Of a stretch of 64,000 nt of DNA, positions 11,067-23,379 are shown one piece after another (the first letter of the stretch is position 1; every line of letters begins with the position of its first letter). This DNA comes from Telopea speciosissima (taxonomy: Eukaryota > Streptophyta > Magnoliopsida > Proteales > Proteaceae). The stretch is from contig NC_057918.1 in assembly GCF_018873765.1 (NCBI RefSeq), positions 8,626,862 through 8,690,861 on the forward strand, given 5' to 3'. The position numbers and the translations under genes are program-made. The notes under the pieces were generated by a model. That model did no database searches, was not told the DNA's origin, and was given only the letters and a program-made list of their open reading frames with translations.

Positions 11067-11550
11067 TTTCAGTTTTTATTCCCCAACCCAACCCCCAAAA
11101 AATAAAATCCAAACGGACGAACCGGCCAATGATGGGACACTTAGGTGTACTGTTTTGGAAATGGTGAATCTAAACATTACTGAGGAAATTTTCAATATTA
11201 AATGATTTTTTTCCTATTCAGGCCTATGCCAAGAATCAGAAGAAAAGGAAAAATAAGAAGTTTTCAGCTTTTAGAGTTCGTTATAATGTGAGCCTGGATC
11301 TATCACGTCTCTCTCCCCTCCTGATTCTGAATGACACCTCGGAGTAAAGTGAATCTTGAGATTGATAGTTCATTTTAACGCGCTTCTTTGGAGGAGCATT
11401 TGGAGTCTATGCTAAAGTGATCACATTGTGGATCCAATCTTTTTTTTTAATTTAAAATTGCGGATCCAATCTTGGAATATCCTTTTCTTTGCATTCCTAA
11501 TTGGCAGCCTCCGCCTTCTTCATCCTCCCATCCGCATTACACTAATTAAG

Positions 11551-11661
11551 GCTATGTTTGGATGTCGAAAAAGAAATTTGAATTTAAGGAGAGAGAGAGA
11601 CAAATAAATAATTGCATCATCATTATTTTTTTGTTTTCTTTTCTTGGCATCCAAACATAGC
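11551..11661. mobile_element. Small TIR MITE (GCTATGTTTGGATG ends)
   Basis: The ends are inverted repeats: GCTATGTTTGGATG at the left and CATCCAAACATAGC at the right. The interior is about 80 bp, non-coding, with a GA run. No convincing target duplication is visible, so the superfamily is uncertain. Confidence 0.6.
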
Positions 11662-12020
11662 TTGCCTAAGGCATCATCGAAGCACCCTAAAAAGGATGAC
11701 CATAGCATTTATACAGACGAACTCACCTCATTTAATTTGTGGTGGACCATTTAGTTCTTGTTTTTTGCCTTTCTCCTTTGCCTTGTATAAAGCTTTATGG
11801 TGCTTCTTAGTTTCTTGCTAATTTAGCTTGAATGCAGACCCGTGGTTGGTGTCAATTGGAAGCCGCCTTGTAAACTGGTATGACCATATTATTTCTCCTC
11901 ATGTTAGTAGGAATAGTGGACTACCTTACAGGCTCTCACACTCACATTCATCCAAGATGCATAACTACATGGAAAGATACATGACATTATAAGAAATTAT
12001 CAATGATTTTTTATATAAGA

Positions 12021-12110
12021 GGATGGGCATTGGTGCAACGATTAAGATCGCTCCATTGTAACCAAGAGATTGCGGGTTCAAGTTTGAAAACAGGCTCTAC
12101 AAAAATAGGA
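12021..12110 (+). mobile_element. 5' fragment of an Au-like SINE
   Basis: The segment begins GGATGGGCATTGGTGCAACG (A-box region) and contains GCTCCATTGTAACC and a B-box-like GGGTTCAAGTTTGA. It resembles the tRNA-derived head of Au SINEs, in the plus orientation, and similarity stops after about 12110. It is not a tRNA gene because no cloverleaf can be closed. Confidence 0.6.
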
Positions 12111-13084
12111 TGTTTATCCTCTCCAGTTCCCAACCCGATTTATTAGAAGCACTTGGGAATTTGACCAAAGAGAAGTTTCACTCTCAGTCATAACTTGAGA
12201 TAGCTAGGGTTTTAATTTCTCTCCCTCCCTGACACCAAGAAAGTTATGAGCATGAGCTAGCTAGGATCTCGATCTCTCTTTGACCATTCAAAGAAAGAGA
12301 AAGAAAATGACCGTAGAAAGTAAAGAGTGAAGTAGAAAAATATTATAATATTTATGTACCAAAATTAACCATCTTACCTACAATTTTGTCAGCTCCATCT
12401 ATTGACAACGACAGACGTTGCTGTCTTAATAATTTTGCTATTTGGCTTCTTCTCCCCAATTAAGGAGGCAAAAGAAAAAAACCCATGAGAGAGAGATTCA
12501 AATGGGTATATGTTTTGAATGTATATAATATAATGTGAAAGTGAATGAAGGTACGACACCATAGACAGAGGGTGAAACAGTAGTAGTGGCGACAGAGTCT
12601 GAAGTAGTAGAAGAGAGAAAGAGAGGTGTCTTGGGGTGCATGAGTTTTGGATTTTATGGAGAGGGGTAGTGGACTTGGACTATTATAGTGTGTGTCTGGC
12701 TAGTGGTGGGACTAGCTAGCTAGTAGGTTGTGGAGAAATTGTATCCTTGTTTTTTATTTTAATAAAAGTAATAATTTTGTATGTATGGGAAGAGATTGGA
12801 TCAAATTGGATTAGAAGTAGTAGAGTAGTAGTAGTTATGGGAGAAAAGGATGGCAGGAGTGAGAGTCTGGTTCAAGACAACAGGTGTGGACTGCCCTCAT
12901 CATGCTCATCCCATCCTTCTCAAACCCTAATACCCACTTGAAAATTTTCAAACTTACACTACTCCAAGTAAAAGCAAAATCATATTAGTATAATTATTTT
13001 CATGATTAGGGAGATAGAGAGAGAGATAAGTAGAAAACAAAATCTATAATGACGTAAAAAATAATGGAAATCGCAAATAAACAA
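12111..13084. other. Distal upstream region of RSS3-like gene
   Basis: AT-rich with GA- and AGTAGT-type simple runs (12570-12620, 12810-12835). No coding or RNA gene is supported. Promoter elements may lie here, but none can be fixed by eye. Confidence 0.4.
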
Positions 13085-13300
13085 TTAGACTTAACGATTT
13101 ACATGGTTTGGTAAGAAGATTGTCTATGTCCACGGTGAAATGAGATCTGTTTCACCATCAAAAGAGAATAGCATTACAGTTGCTTGTCCTCACATCTTTT
13201 TCAAATTGATTACAGAGAAAGAACCATCACTGCAAATTTATAGAGAAACCTCATATAAGAATTTTACCGAATACCCATATAGCCCTTTGACCCTTACGAT
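13085..13300 (-). repeat. Copia-type LTR fragment (minus)
   Basis: In reverse complement it carries TATAAATTTG, GTGAGGACAAGCAACTGTAA, TGGTGAAACAGATCTC and ACCATGTAAATCGTTAAGTC. The same blocks occur in plus orientation at 15395-15540, and part of them at 14695-14785. This layout is typical of the 3' half of some plant copia LTRs. No internal region adjoins. Confidence 0.55.
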
Positions 13301-14689
13301 CTTTTAACGGTCCTTCAAAATCAGCACGCAAATCACAGAATACAAAACATCAAACCCCAACAAAAGAGAGAGAGAGAGAGATAGAAGAATACATTATTAT
13401 TAGCCAAGAGAACACAATATCCAGTAACTGAAACTTTTAGTAGAGTAGAAGCTCTCTGAAATCTTGCATGGCTTCCCTATAGAGGAGGCCAACAGCTTCC
13501 AAATTTTTCGTTGGAATGTTGGATTTAGAATGTATGGTATTGTACTTGTTTATTTACTGTATTACTTAATGGGTCCAGAACTAGAGATTTGACTCTATTA
13601 GTTACTATAAATTAAGAAGAAACAAATCACTAATTAATTAATATTTATAATATAAATAAAAGAAAAGAAAAAACCAAACAAAGAAAGAAAGCACTAGTGG
13701 AATTAAATTAAGGTCTGTTTGGAAAAGGTCCAAAGAAAAAAGGATGATTTTGGTGATATATCCAATAACCTAAATTTCAGTGTTACTTGGGCTGCGGGTC
13801 GAATCACATTCTTATCTCTAAAACAAATGATATATTATCAAGATTGGATCAGCTTCTGCTTTCTGCTTTCCACACAGATGAAATGAAATTCACACTTTCC
13901 AACAACAAGGGCTAATATAATTTTATATGATTCTTTCTACAATTCTATCTTCCAAAAAACCTCAAAATTAACCTCTTCTGTTTCAGCATGAATGAATACA
14001 TCACTGATACTCTTGATGCAATTTACAATTATTTCCTGAATTCCACAGTAGTTACCCCTTCAAGCTTGTTTTGAACTATATAAAATAATTGCACTGGGAA
14101 TTCCATTTTGTGGAAATAGATGCAAATAATGCAGTACTGAATGATGAGAGAACAAAGGGATGAGTGGTGTCATTAAAAAAAAAAAAAATCCTCTATAGTA
14201 TCCTAATCTGACGATACACTGTAATCTGGACCTAAAAGTTTGACACGTGAAAAATGTGACATCCATTAGTATAGAGTTCAAGAAACAAAATTTGGTCATA
14301 ATCTCTGACTTCACTTGTAATAAGTAGCTTTAGTGGAGGGCCAGTTTGAAGGAGCCGGTTAAATCTAGGGTAATATGAAAAAGAAGAAATGGAGGGATTT
14401 GAAGGTACAAGTGCAAATGCCCAACAGAGAGAGATTTGGAAAGGGCCAAAGGGGTTTTAAAAATTTGAAGGTTTATTTATTGGGAACCATTTAATTAATT
14501 TGGTGGACAATTTTGAAGAGAAGTAGGTCAATTCTTGAAAACACTGTCAGTAGAAACTTCCCTTTCCACTGAGAAAAACTCCGAATCATCACGTGAAGAC
14601 TCATGCTGTTCACAATCTCGGCCTACAAAAGCTTGTGTACCCTCCCCTCCCACCTGCAAATTAATTAAAGAAAATATAGTTACCCTCTC
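13301..14689. other. Intergenic, nothing recognised
   Basis: AT-rich DNA with GA and A runs. No family motif in any frame and no RNA gene visible. Confidence 0.4.
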
Positions 14690-14800
14690 ATCTTTCTGTG
14701 AGAAGACGAGCGGTTGTAACCCTATTCTCCACTGATAGTACTCATCTCATATTACAACCACGTAAATCTTTGTGATCTATTATTTATAATTTCCATTATT
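14690..14800 (+). repeat. Copia-type LTR end fragment (plus)
   Basis: GTTGTAACCCTATTCTCCAC, then CTGATAGT and ACCACGTAAATCTTTGTG, match the 3' end of the LTR family seen at 13085 and 15360. It is short and isolated. Confidence 0.5.
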
Positions 14801-15359
14801 TTTTACATTATTTTAGATTACAATTTTTCTACCAGTACTCACAGTTAAAAGTCTCATTTGATCAAGTAATTAGGTTGATCAAACCTTGATCTACCCTTTA
14901 CCTTAATGGAGATTAAATTAAAGCTTGTATTTGTGCGTGTGTGGCCTTTGGACCATCAACGTTCTGCAACTCCCTGGCTCGGATTAGTGAAGGAGGGTTA
15001 CCCTGAACAAACTAATAAAAGGCAGTCTATATACAAACAGGGTCATGTTCAGTTACAACTTTCAACGCATGTCACTTTTTAGCCCAAATAGACCAAACCA
15101 AGAACTCATTCTTAACACGGAAACCTGGCCTTTTCAACCATAAACACTATAATTCAATGCATTACCTATTCTAGTATTCTGTACTAGACCAATTTTTTGT
15201 TTTATAACTTCTGGTAAAGATGCTAAAATGAAAATTTTCGGACATATATAACCATGAAGGGTAAATAACCATTTGAGAGAGAGAGAGAGGTGTTGGAGGG
15301 TTCAAGGTCTTGTATTCCATCACCTGAATTAAGTGTCCTGATTCCAAAGGGTGATAAGA
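14801..15359. other. Intergenic, nothing recognised
   Basis: No gene or structured repeat is supported. A GAGAGA run lies at about 15276-15288. Confidence 0.35.
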
Positions 15360-15545
15360 GGTCACCGCAAGTCCACCTTGTACTTTAATTTTTTAAGACT
15401 ATATAGGTATTTCGGTAATCTCTTGTATAGAGTTTCACTATAAATTTGTAACGAGAGTTTTTTTTTTCTATGCAATCTGAGAGGTGTGAGGACAGATAAC
15501 TGTAACCCTATTCTCCATTGATAGTGAAACAGAAGAATCCCTTAA
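15360..15545 (+). repeat. Copia-type LTR fragment (plus)
   Basis: Shares TATAAATTTGTAACGAGAG, GTGTGAGGACAGATAACTGT and CCATTGATAGTGAAACAG with the inverted copy at 13085-13300. The two form a spaced inverted pair. Confidence 0.55.
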
Positions 15546-16473
15546 TCGGAATCCTTCAGTTAATCAAATTAAGTGATGTTAAATGTTGCCATGAGAGTTG
15601 AGGCATGAAAGACTGATATTTCAAGTGAACTAGCTAGCTGACTATAATTGTAATAGAAATGATGATGAAATATTGTTGGGGCTTTGGTGATGGTATCTAT
15701 CTTTTCTCTCTTGAGAATTGAAGTGACTTGCAATCATACATAGATGGAATAGGCATCTAAGCTTTTAAGGGTAGGGACAGGCTGAGTGAGATATGTTGGG
15801 TGTGGTGAACCCAAAGGGTATAGACCTTTTTCCTCCTTCAATGACAGAAGGTCCTACTTGAAGCCAATATAGATAGAGATGTTGCATCCTAAATGGAGAC
15901 CTCCAAAGCCTTGACACAGTCATCCATCAAAGTTAAGATTCATTACCCCTAGCCTCTCCCCTTTCTTTACTTCCATCAAAGTACCAACCATGATGCAAAT
16001 GGTGGATATCTTCTCTTCCTATTGTCTCCCAAACTCATGCCCAACAACCCAAGTAGTACTAATTGAGTTTTCACCTCTTTGGAAACTTTCCAGAAGGGAT
16101 TGCACATGGGAATCTAACCTAGTGGGTGAGATGGTCATTGCAAAGTAGGAAACTTGTGGCACCAATGGTGATCTTCCATACTCATACACCACTATCGATC
16201 GACTGTTAGCTTCTTGTTCCCTTCCAACCAGGGTTTCACAAATTGGTGAATCGGATTGGGAATCCGTGTATCAGAATCTGCCACGACTGATTCCGATTTC
16301 CCCGAAGAGATCAGAATCAGAATTGGATCGAATTATGATTCCTCACCATTCCTCATCAAGCCTATAGACCTGCAAATACACCGAATCAAATCAACAACGT
16401 CGACCATTCAAACTATATATGGATACTGAGTTGCAGTAATATGTACTCTTGATCCAGTTGGTGAAAGTTCTTG
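15546..16473. other. Intergenic, nothing recognised
   Basis: Unique-looking sequence without coding signal. From about 16239 there is a GAATCGGATTGGGAATCC/GATTCCGATT-rich patch, which resembles the interiors of the GATCGG-type MITEs elsewhere in the window. Confidence 0.35.
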
Positions 16474-16662
16474 GCATATGGGCGAATTTAGCTCGCCTCC
16501 AGGGAGGCGTGCGCCCAGGGCGTTGCCAGGGGGCATCCAGCGATTGAGTTGTGCCGCACATCTTGGTGCACGCCTAGGGATGTGTGTGGCACAACCCAAC
16601 AGCTAGCAACACCCTGAGCGTTCTGTGCTCCCTGGAGATGATCCTGATCCCATATGGGCTGA
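16474..16662. repeat. GC-rich imperfect foldback
   Basis: The left arm (CATATGGGCGAATTTAGCTC then CTCCAGGGAGGCGTGCGC) pairs imperfectly with the right arm ending GCGTTCTGTGCTCCCTGGAG and CCCATATG. The interior repeats TTGTGCC and GCACGCC motifs. GC content is far above the flanks. It is probably a foldback or MITE; the open frame on its minus strand is not a gene. Confidence 0.55.
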
Positions 16663-17380
16663 CCAATTGGTGGTTTTTTTTTTTTTTTTTTGAGGGGGGG
16701 GAGGGACCTATGTTACAATATGGATAGTTGAATCAACAAGGCTAGCTGTCCAAGCACATACCATAGGAATGAACGTACAAGAATACAAATCATTCAGAAA
16801 GCAATATCATAGCAATGGTGTTGACTAAATTGAAAAAAGAGGCTGGCACCTTTGTTGACACAACCTCCTTCATCAAAGAAGAGGTTGTTAGCTACTTCGA
16901 GAAAACTTCAAGAAAATCATCAGGTATGGTCAGATGGAGTCTTCTCAAAAGGTAGGAGATTTGGTTATGAACCCATTCTCTTTCCTTGGATTACCAAAGG
17001 AGTTTGATTAACCATTGTAACTGACTTAGGCTATACAATGGTTTAGTATTTCTGTTAATTCTACATTTATTTGTCTTACTCCCAAGACTTATCATGCTTC
17101 AGAGTTTAATTAATGCCCCTTCGTTGCATTGCCTTCGACAATTTGGTTTACAAATTCATTGCCAAAATTCTCACTAACCATCTATACGTGATGGCATGCC
17201 TTTCTCAGGGTAGGTCAATTGTGAATGACATTTTGATATACCGTGATAATATAAAATAGGTAAAGAGCGCACTACCTTGTTGCATGTGGTGCACAATTTC
17301 CACACCTAGATACAGGGCCGTACGAAATGACCACCACACCCTCAAGGATTTTCGTGCAGCCCCATGTCTAGGCACAGGAA

Positions 17381-17537
17381 CTGCCGCCTGCCCGTCCTAC
17401 CTGTGTGCTTCCTAACATAGGCAGGGGTGCAATGACCGCCCTACCCACTGCCCGAGCACCCTGCCCAGGTGGGGTAGGATGATCATTGCACCCCTGCCTG
17501 TGTGAGGAAGCACACAGGCAAGACGGGCAGGCCGCAG
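17381..17537. repeat. GC-rich hairpin element, arms about 66 bp
   Basis: The left arm 17381-17446 (starting CTGCCGCCTGCCCGTCCTAC) is near-complementary to 17471-17537 (ending CAAGACGGGCAGGCCGCAG), with a 24-nt loop. The surrounding text (GTGCAGCCCCATGTCTAGGC, AAATGACCACC) recurs in other GC-rich patches at 41945-42070 and 61510-61890. A non-autonomous foldback family is likely; an inverted-repeat small-RNA source is possible. Confidence 0.7.
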
Positions 17538-20500
17538 TAGAGGATCAAAATCCCGACCCGGTAGCATTCCTTTCCCCTATAAAATATTTGTATTGTTCAA
17601 ACTTTTTGAAAATATATACGAATAAAAACAAATATAATTAGCGAATTAAACCCAAATTTCGTACGTAATTGTCCTGAGCTGTGCTGAGAATCACACCATC
17701 ATTCACCACCAAGCGTGAATCGAAAGCAGTTACGAGAGTAACTTGTTCCTCAAACATGGCAAGCAAGCAAGCAAGAATGGGTCCACCACGGCAGAGGCAC
17801 CACATGTTCCTTCCTCCATTTATTTTCCCCCGCCTATTAATCCAAGTTGTTGGCACAGTAAAGCTTTGCAGTTTGCACTGTCACTCCACACAGTCCACAC
17901 TACTCACTGTCTCACTCACTTACAGCCTCACAGAGTCAGTCACACACTGGACGGAGATGAAGAACGACGTGTACTTTTAATTTACTTCGAGTACGGGAAG
18001 TGAATGATTCCTAGTGGAGGAGACAGCTTCTGTTTACATGACATGTCACTTTCTAGTTTCTACATCTTTGATAATGACTTCCCACATACCATGTCGCTAT
18101 TGGTGGGATCATAAATTATCCTCTTCTAAACCTTCAACCCAACCTTCGTCTCCACCATTTCACCCTCTTTTTACCCTTCAAATTTCCTGACAGCAACGCT
18201 AGTCACACCTGAGCAGTTTTTGCATATTTTCAAATTTTCATGATTCAATTGCAAGCCACATCATGCCTACCACTACTGTAATTCTAGTTCTACTCATGCG
18301 TCATTAAACAACCAAACACTAGAGTTAGGACTATTATTGGAGTGCAGGTTTACACAGAAACTCCCCCCCCCCCCCAATCCCCTTTTCTCTAGACCAAAAG
18401 AATCTATTTGACGAGGTTCAAATTGTGAGTAATTCTATTTTTTTCAAAGAAACAGTGCTGAAGGCACGAACTAGTCAATTAAGGCCAGAAGTACATAGAG
18501 GAAATTCCATGTGGTTTGGCAAACAGAATGAGAGCGATGTAGAAACACCACAGACTGAATCAGTGGCAGAATCTATGTTACGAAAGTCTTAGACAAAGAA
18601 CAGCTTACATAAATTGCAGCCAGTAGATCAACCATAGTGTTGTAATGATCTCTACAGAAGCTAATCGCTGTTTAGATGCATATGTCAAGGAGTTCAGGGA
18701 TGGCGATTTAAGAGAGCATTACGTAAGCATAACATCTTTCGGTTACATATCTAATTGCCATATGAATTCTTTGCATTGTGAAAGCTACATCAAGTTGCTT
18801 AATGCTGCTCAGACAAGAAAATAAGGTAAAGCATATAAAGGAAGGCACATGTGCAAATGTTGAAACTGAGACTGGTTCTCTGACCAAGAATTTAGACGGG
18901 ACTCCACCCAAGGAAAGAAAATAACATATGGGAGGTATGGATCCAATCTGTGACACACAATCTAGTATATACCTAACTAATGACAATTGCCTTGTTTCTT
19001 CCAAACTTTCAGTAGAGAAGGACTCAAATGAATACTAATTCTTAGTAATAAAAGACATCATCAACTAACACGACTTGTGATAACATACCCAACAAAAAAG
19101 AAATTGAAATCTCTAACCTGTGAGTGCACAGAAACAGGCTTCTTTTTTCCCAGAAAAAAAAGAGGCAATTTTCAACCATTTGACAAGGCAAGGGAAACTT
19201 TAAATCAGTAATAACAATGACATTGATGCCATTTTTTACCTTCCTCACTTTTTACCCTCCCACCCCAAATTATTACTTTTTACCTTCCCTCTCTCTTAGA
19301 AGATACTGACTAAGTTCTTTCTTGTTTCTGTAATCCAACGTAATTCCCCTATCGACCATAAATAAATAAGTATACATACAGGTCTCCTTAAAAGCTCCTG
19401 ACAGTAGATTCAACTTCATAGGAATAAGCTGGCAGACAACAGAATGCATGAGGGAGTATACTTCAACAGGGGACCAGCAGCACAAATCGGGTGAGGAATT
19501 CCTATGCATATGTTTGAAACTATAACTCCACTTGTGAAGTGGTCCTAAAGCCAACTCTTTTAGAAGTGCATTGGCAATGAAGCACAAAGTTGCAAACAAG
19601 ATTTTCATTCAGATCATACAGTGTAACCTGAGGTCCCCATTTCTCAACTGACCAATTGGTCTAACACCTACTAGACTACTACTGATGCATCAATCAATAA
19701 GATGATGATTGATGCTATAAAATTCATATTCCATGATAAATATGTCCATGTCCAATTGTAGGTACTTACGCCGGCTTCCTTTATTCCGCTCCCAATACCC
19801 CCTCTTTGGTAATACGGAACCCACCAACTTCATTCCTCAAAGGAAGATGCTGAAAAAGAACTTGCAGCCTAAGAGCATGCTTGCCTCTATAACAACCAGT
19901 GCATAACCTAGCAGGGCATACCCAAGTGATGCCCAAAAAGTCCATAACAGCATAAAGTGATACAAATCCTTTGGACTACTTGCAATCAATGGAAGGGTGG
20001 TCCAATATTCTAACATAATTACTAAAAAAGAAACCTGAAAGAATAGGAGAAAGGTTCGAGCATGATTGTTCACTTCCACAACACTACCATCTGACCTTAT
20101 TTTTTTAGTCAAATTACACATCAACATAGTCAGTCATTTCCTCATCTTAGATTTTGAAAGTAGAAGTGTCAACAATATTGACTTTCATCTTTCCATAGCA
20201 ATCTTGAGCAACCCACATTCTTTGTGCAAGTCATCCTCAAGAAAAAGCAGGAATGAACTAAATGTCATCTGCCAAACACACTAGATAATGTTTGAAAGAA
20301 GGCATATCCCTCTATCCAAGCCTATATTTGGCTTTCTTGAAGTGCTTAGTTGCATACTTTTTTGCCACATCCCTATGTCACAAACAATTTAAATCTTTCT
20401 GCACACATTCTCACTATCATAAGTATGATTGGCCATCATAAAGCCTCATACTCAATCAGATCCGCCATAAACGCATACTTTTTTACCTCGGTCGAAGATT

Positions 20501-21469
20501 TCTCTATGACACCTCCAACCCATCCTCCTCAGGTATACTATATATTTTGTCCCAATATGGGCCCGAAAGAATACCTGACCACTGGCCACCACAATTTATA
20601 CTGACATGAAGTAAATCAAAAGCTCAGAGGTGGTAACCTGAAGTTTTGAAGACAATTTCTAATCAGATCTGACAATACAAAAACCAAAAATAAAATAGAA
20701 CCCTAATTTTGGTTACAGGTTTCTGGAAATCCAAGGCAGCAACCAAAACGATAGAAAACAATCTTAGATGATACACAAGTAGTAGCTAGCTGATTTCTTT
20801 TTCATTAAGTAACTGTAACAAACCATTACAAATTTACATTCACCACAAATGTTCTTCAGAGCAGGCTATATAAACATGCATATCTAAAATAACAATTCTA
20901 CCCCCAAAGAAGATGCTCGTTGCAATATAGAACAAGACTTCATGCATAGAACTGAACAAGATTCAAATGTGAACAAATTACAGGGGCTCATGGTGCTGGA
21001 TGCCAAGTTCTAATTTTTATCTTCCCAACTCTGTGATAAGTTTTTCTTGCTAATTATCCAAAAAAAAAAAAAAAAAACAAATCCACTCCTTTAGCTTTTC
21101 CTTTCCTCTCTAATGCAACCAAAGGCATATAGGTGCAAAAATGAAATTACGATCTAGGGGTATTTTGGTCTTCTCTCTTGGGTTTTTCTAGGCCTCACAT
21201 GGCCTTCCTTACGGTGCAATGATCGAACAGATTCACCCAAGGGGAGCAGATAGTCACATTATTATGCAACAATGATTCAGGAGCAAATCAGATTTGTCCA
21301 TTATCGGGGAAATTTTGTAAATACTACTCAATTAAGGCAGTTTGCTTAGAAAGTCAACAAATTTCCTGGCTAGTGTATAATTAGTTAGTATTAATTAGAC
21401 TAGTAAGTTGCGAGTGTCATTTGAAGGCCCAAAGTCAAGTCTTAAATCACTTAACTGTTTAGTTTCGGT
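17538..21469. other. Long intergenic region, no confident gene
   Basis: Apart from homopolymers (C run 18362-18375, A run 21060-21078) I see no recognisable gene. A minus-strand open frame at 20127-19837 has a hydrophobic stretch but no family motif and no supporting splice context. 17640-17980 is moderately GC-rich with GCAA and CACT repeats and could be a promoter-like island, but no gene follows it. Confidence 0.4.
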
Positions 21470-22240
21470 TCTCCACCAACAACTCAGCCTTATCCCAACT
21501 AAATGGGGTCAGCTAAATGGATTCATTCAAAACACAGTAGGGAAAACTGAGGGAAAGAGAAGTAACAGGAATGAAGAATAAAAATGAAGAAATGAGAAAA
21601 GAAAAGAAAAGAAAAGTGAGAAATGGAAAATGAAAAATGAAAGTAAGAGGAAAGAGGATAGCTCAGGAAATCAGGATAATCTCAGCTACATGGTGTCGAC
21701 AACGTGGATCCTTGCTCTCCAATAGACGCTATTTAAGATCATACTTGGTACAAGACCCAGACTATGCATGTTCACAACTTCACCTATGGTCATATTAGGC
21801 CTACCTCTAACTCTTTTAGCTCCTTCAATCGGAATCAGATCACTCCTCCTTACTGGGACGCCCCCAGGCCTCCGTTGCACATGGCCAAACCACCTCAGAT
21901 GTCATTCTCGGAGCTTGTCACTGATCGAGGCAACTCCCACATCAACTCTAATACGTTCGTCCCTCACTTTATCCTTCCTAGTTTTGCTGTACATCCATCT
22001 TAACATCCTCATCTCTGCAACATATAGCTCCGTTATATGGCACTGCTTAACTGCCCAACATTCCGCCCAATACATCATAGCAGGTCGGACAATAGTCCTG
22101 TAGTACTTTCCTTTAAGCTTTAAAGGAATGTGTTGGTCACACAGTACTCCGGTCGCACCTCTCCACTTCGGTTCTCCAAGATACCATTTATGTTTATACC
22201 TAGGAATTGGGTAACTTGGTCGATCAAATTTTGGGACTAG
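21470..22240 (-). mobile_element. RTE-type LINE 3' fragment (minus)
   Basis: On the minus strand, pieces of the ORF downstream of reverse transcriptase are readable: WRGATGVLCDQHIPLKLKGK, YYRTIVRPAMMYWAECWAVK, VAEMRMLRWM, then QRRPGGVPVRRSDLIP and EGAKRVRGRP. The end carries the complement of GTTGGGATAAGGCTGAGTTG, the usual RTE 3' terminus. Frameshifts and stops break it, and the polymerase core is missing (5' truncation). Confidence 0.85.
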
Positions 22241-23379
22241 AGAATTGCATGCCAATCAATCTCCCACAATACTTGCTCTTCAGAGTTCACTGTTGAAACA
22301 AAGTTTTGCAACTACTCAAGGTTCTATAATTCATATCCTCCCCCTCCCTTTCCACTTTCTTCAGCTGTCTACTCGAACATCCCTCAACTCAAGATCTATA
22401 GTAACTTCTTTCTCAACCCCCCCCCCCTTTTCCCCTTCTTCCAACTGTCTAGTTGAATATCCCATTTGTCTCAAAAATAGATCCGGTACCATCTTCCAAA
22501 TTCCAACCGAATCAATCAAGTTGTACATAGCTATTCAATATAATTTAGACTCAGCGCCTTGTTTTTCAGAACAAAAATAGGACATTTAATCTCTTCATTT
22601 TCCCTTTGTTGGTAATAAAGGAACAAAATTGTAATAAAGCTACACTTAATGTCATCGGTAAATAACCTAACAAATGTCCCAACAGAGAAAAGTGTGTCCA
22701 TAATGTTTCCCACTATTTTTCCCATTCACAAAACTATATTCATTTAATTCACATAAAAGAAAGGTTTACCGACTACATCCAAACCATCATGTGGAAGATA
22801 CCTACATTTACATCCCTGACCTAGACAACAAATAATATCATATAAACTCTTACAGAATATCATTTTCTAAGAACCAGACACTGACAAAAAAAAAAGCATC
22901 AGAGATTCACATGAGAAAAGCACCATTCAATGTGCTTCAATTTAACTAACACTTGATAGCTAACAAATTTCCACAACTGTGGCAAGGAGAAAAGGGTGTG
23001 CGGTATAAAGGACCCAAGTTTCCCCTGCTTTGACCACATCCATTATGATATTGTTCAGTAACTTTGAACACATCCATTATGATATTGTTTCCGTAACCTC
23101 TACTACAAACTTCATCACCTCATGGAACAAAATGAAATTTCCTTAATGGCTGCAAAGGTAAAGCTGACAACAGAACAACATGAGTCTTAAATTCTCTCAG
23201 TAAAATTTCTCCAATCCCAAAAAATCTTTGGTGCTAATCAAATGAATTTTTATTAGTGAATGAAAAGAAGAAAAACATTTTTAAACCCAAGCAAAGGGTG
23301 TATAGGAATCATTCCTATCAATAAACAGTACCGATACAAAAATAGAGAAAATATATAAGAATTTACCATCCATGTTGTA
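22241..23379. other. Spacer between inverted LINE fragments
   Basis: AT-rich with a C run at 22419-22428 and a duplicated CATCCATTATGATATTGTT motif (about 23038-23090). No gene is supported. Confidence 0.4.

Noticed and set aside
12021..12110. tRNA-like sequence with A and B box motifs
   Set aside because: No acceptor stem or cloverleaf; the flanking sequence fits the head of an Au-type SINE.
16408..16599. 63-residue minus-strand open frame
   Set aside because: Falls in the GC-rich foldback at 16474-16662, where stop codons are rare by composition.
19837..20127. Minus-strand frame with a membrane-like stretch
   Set aside because: No family resemblance and no partner exons with compatible splice sites could be found.
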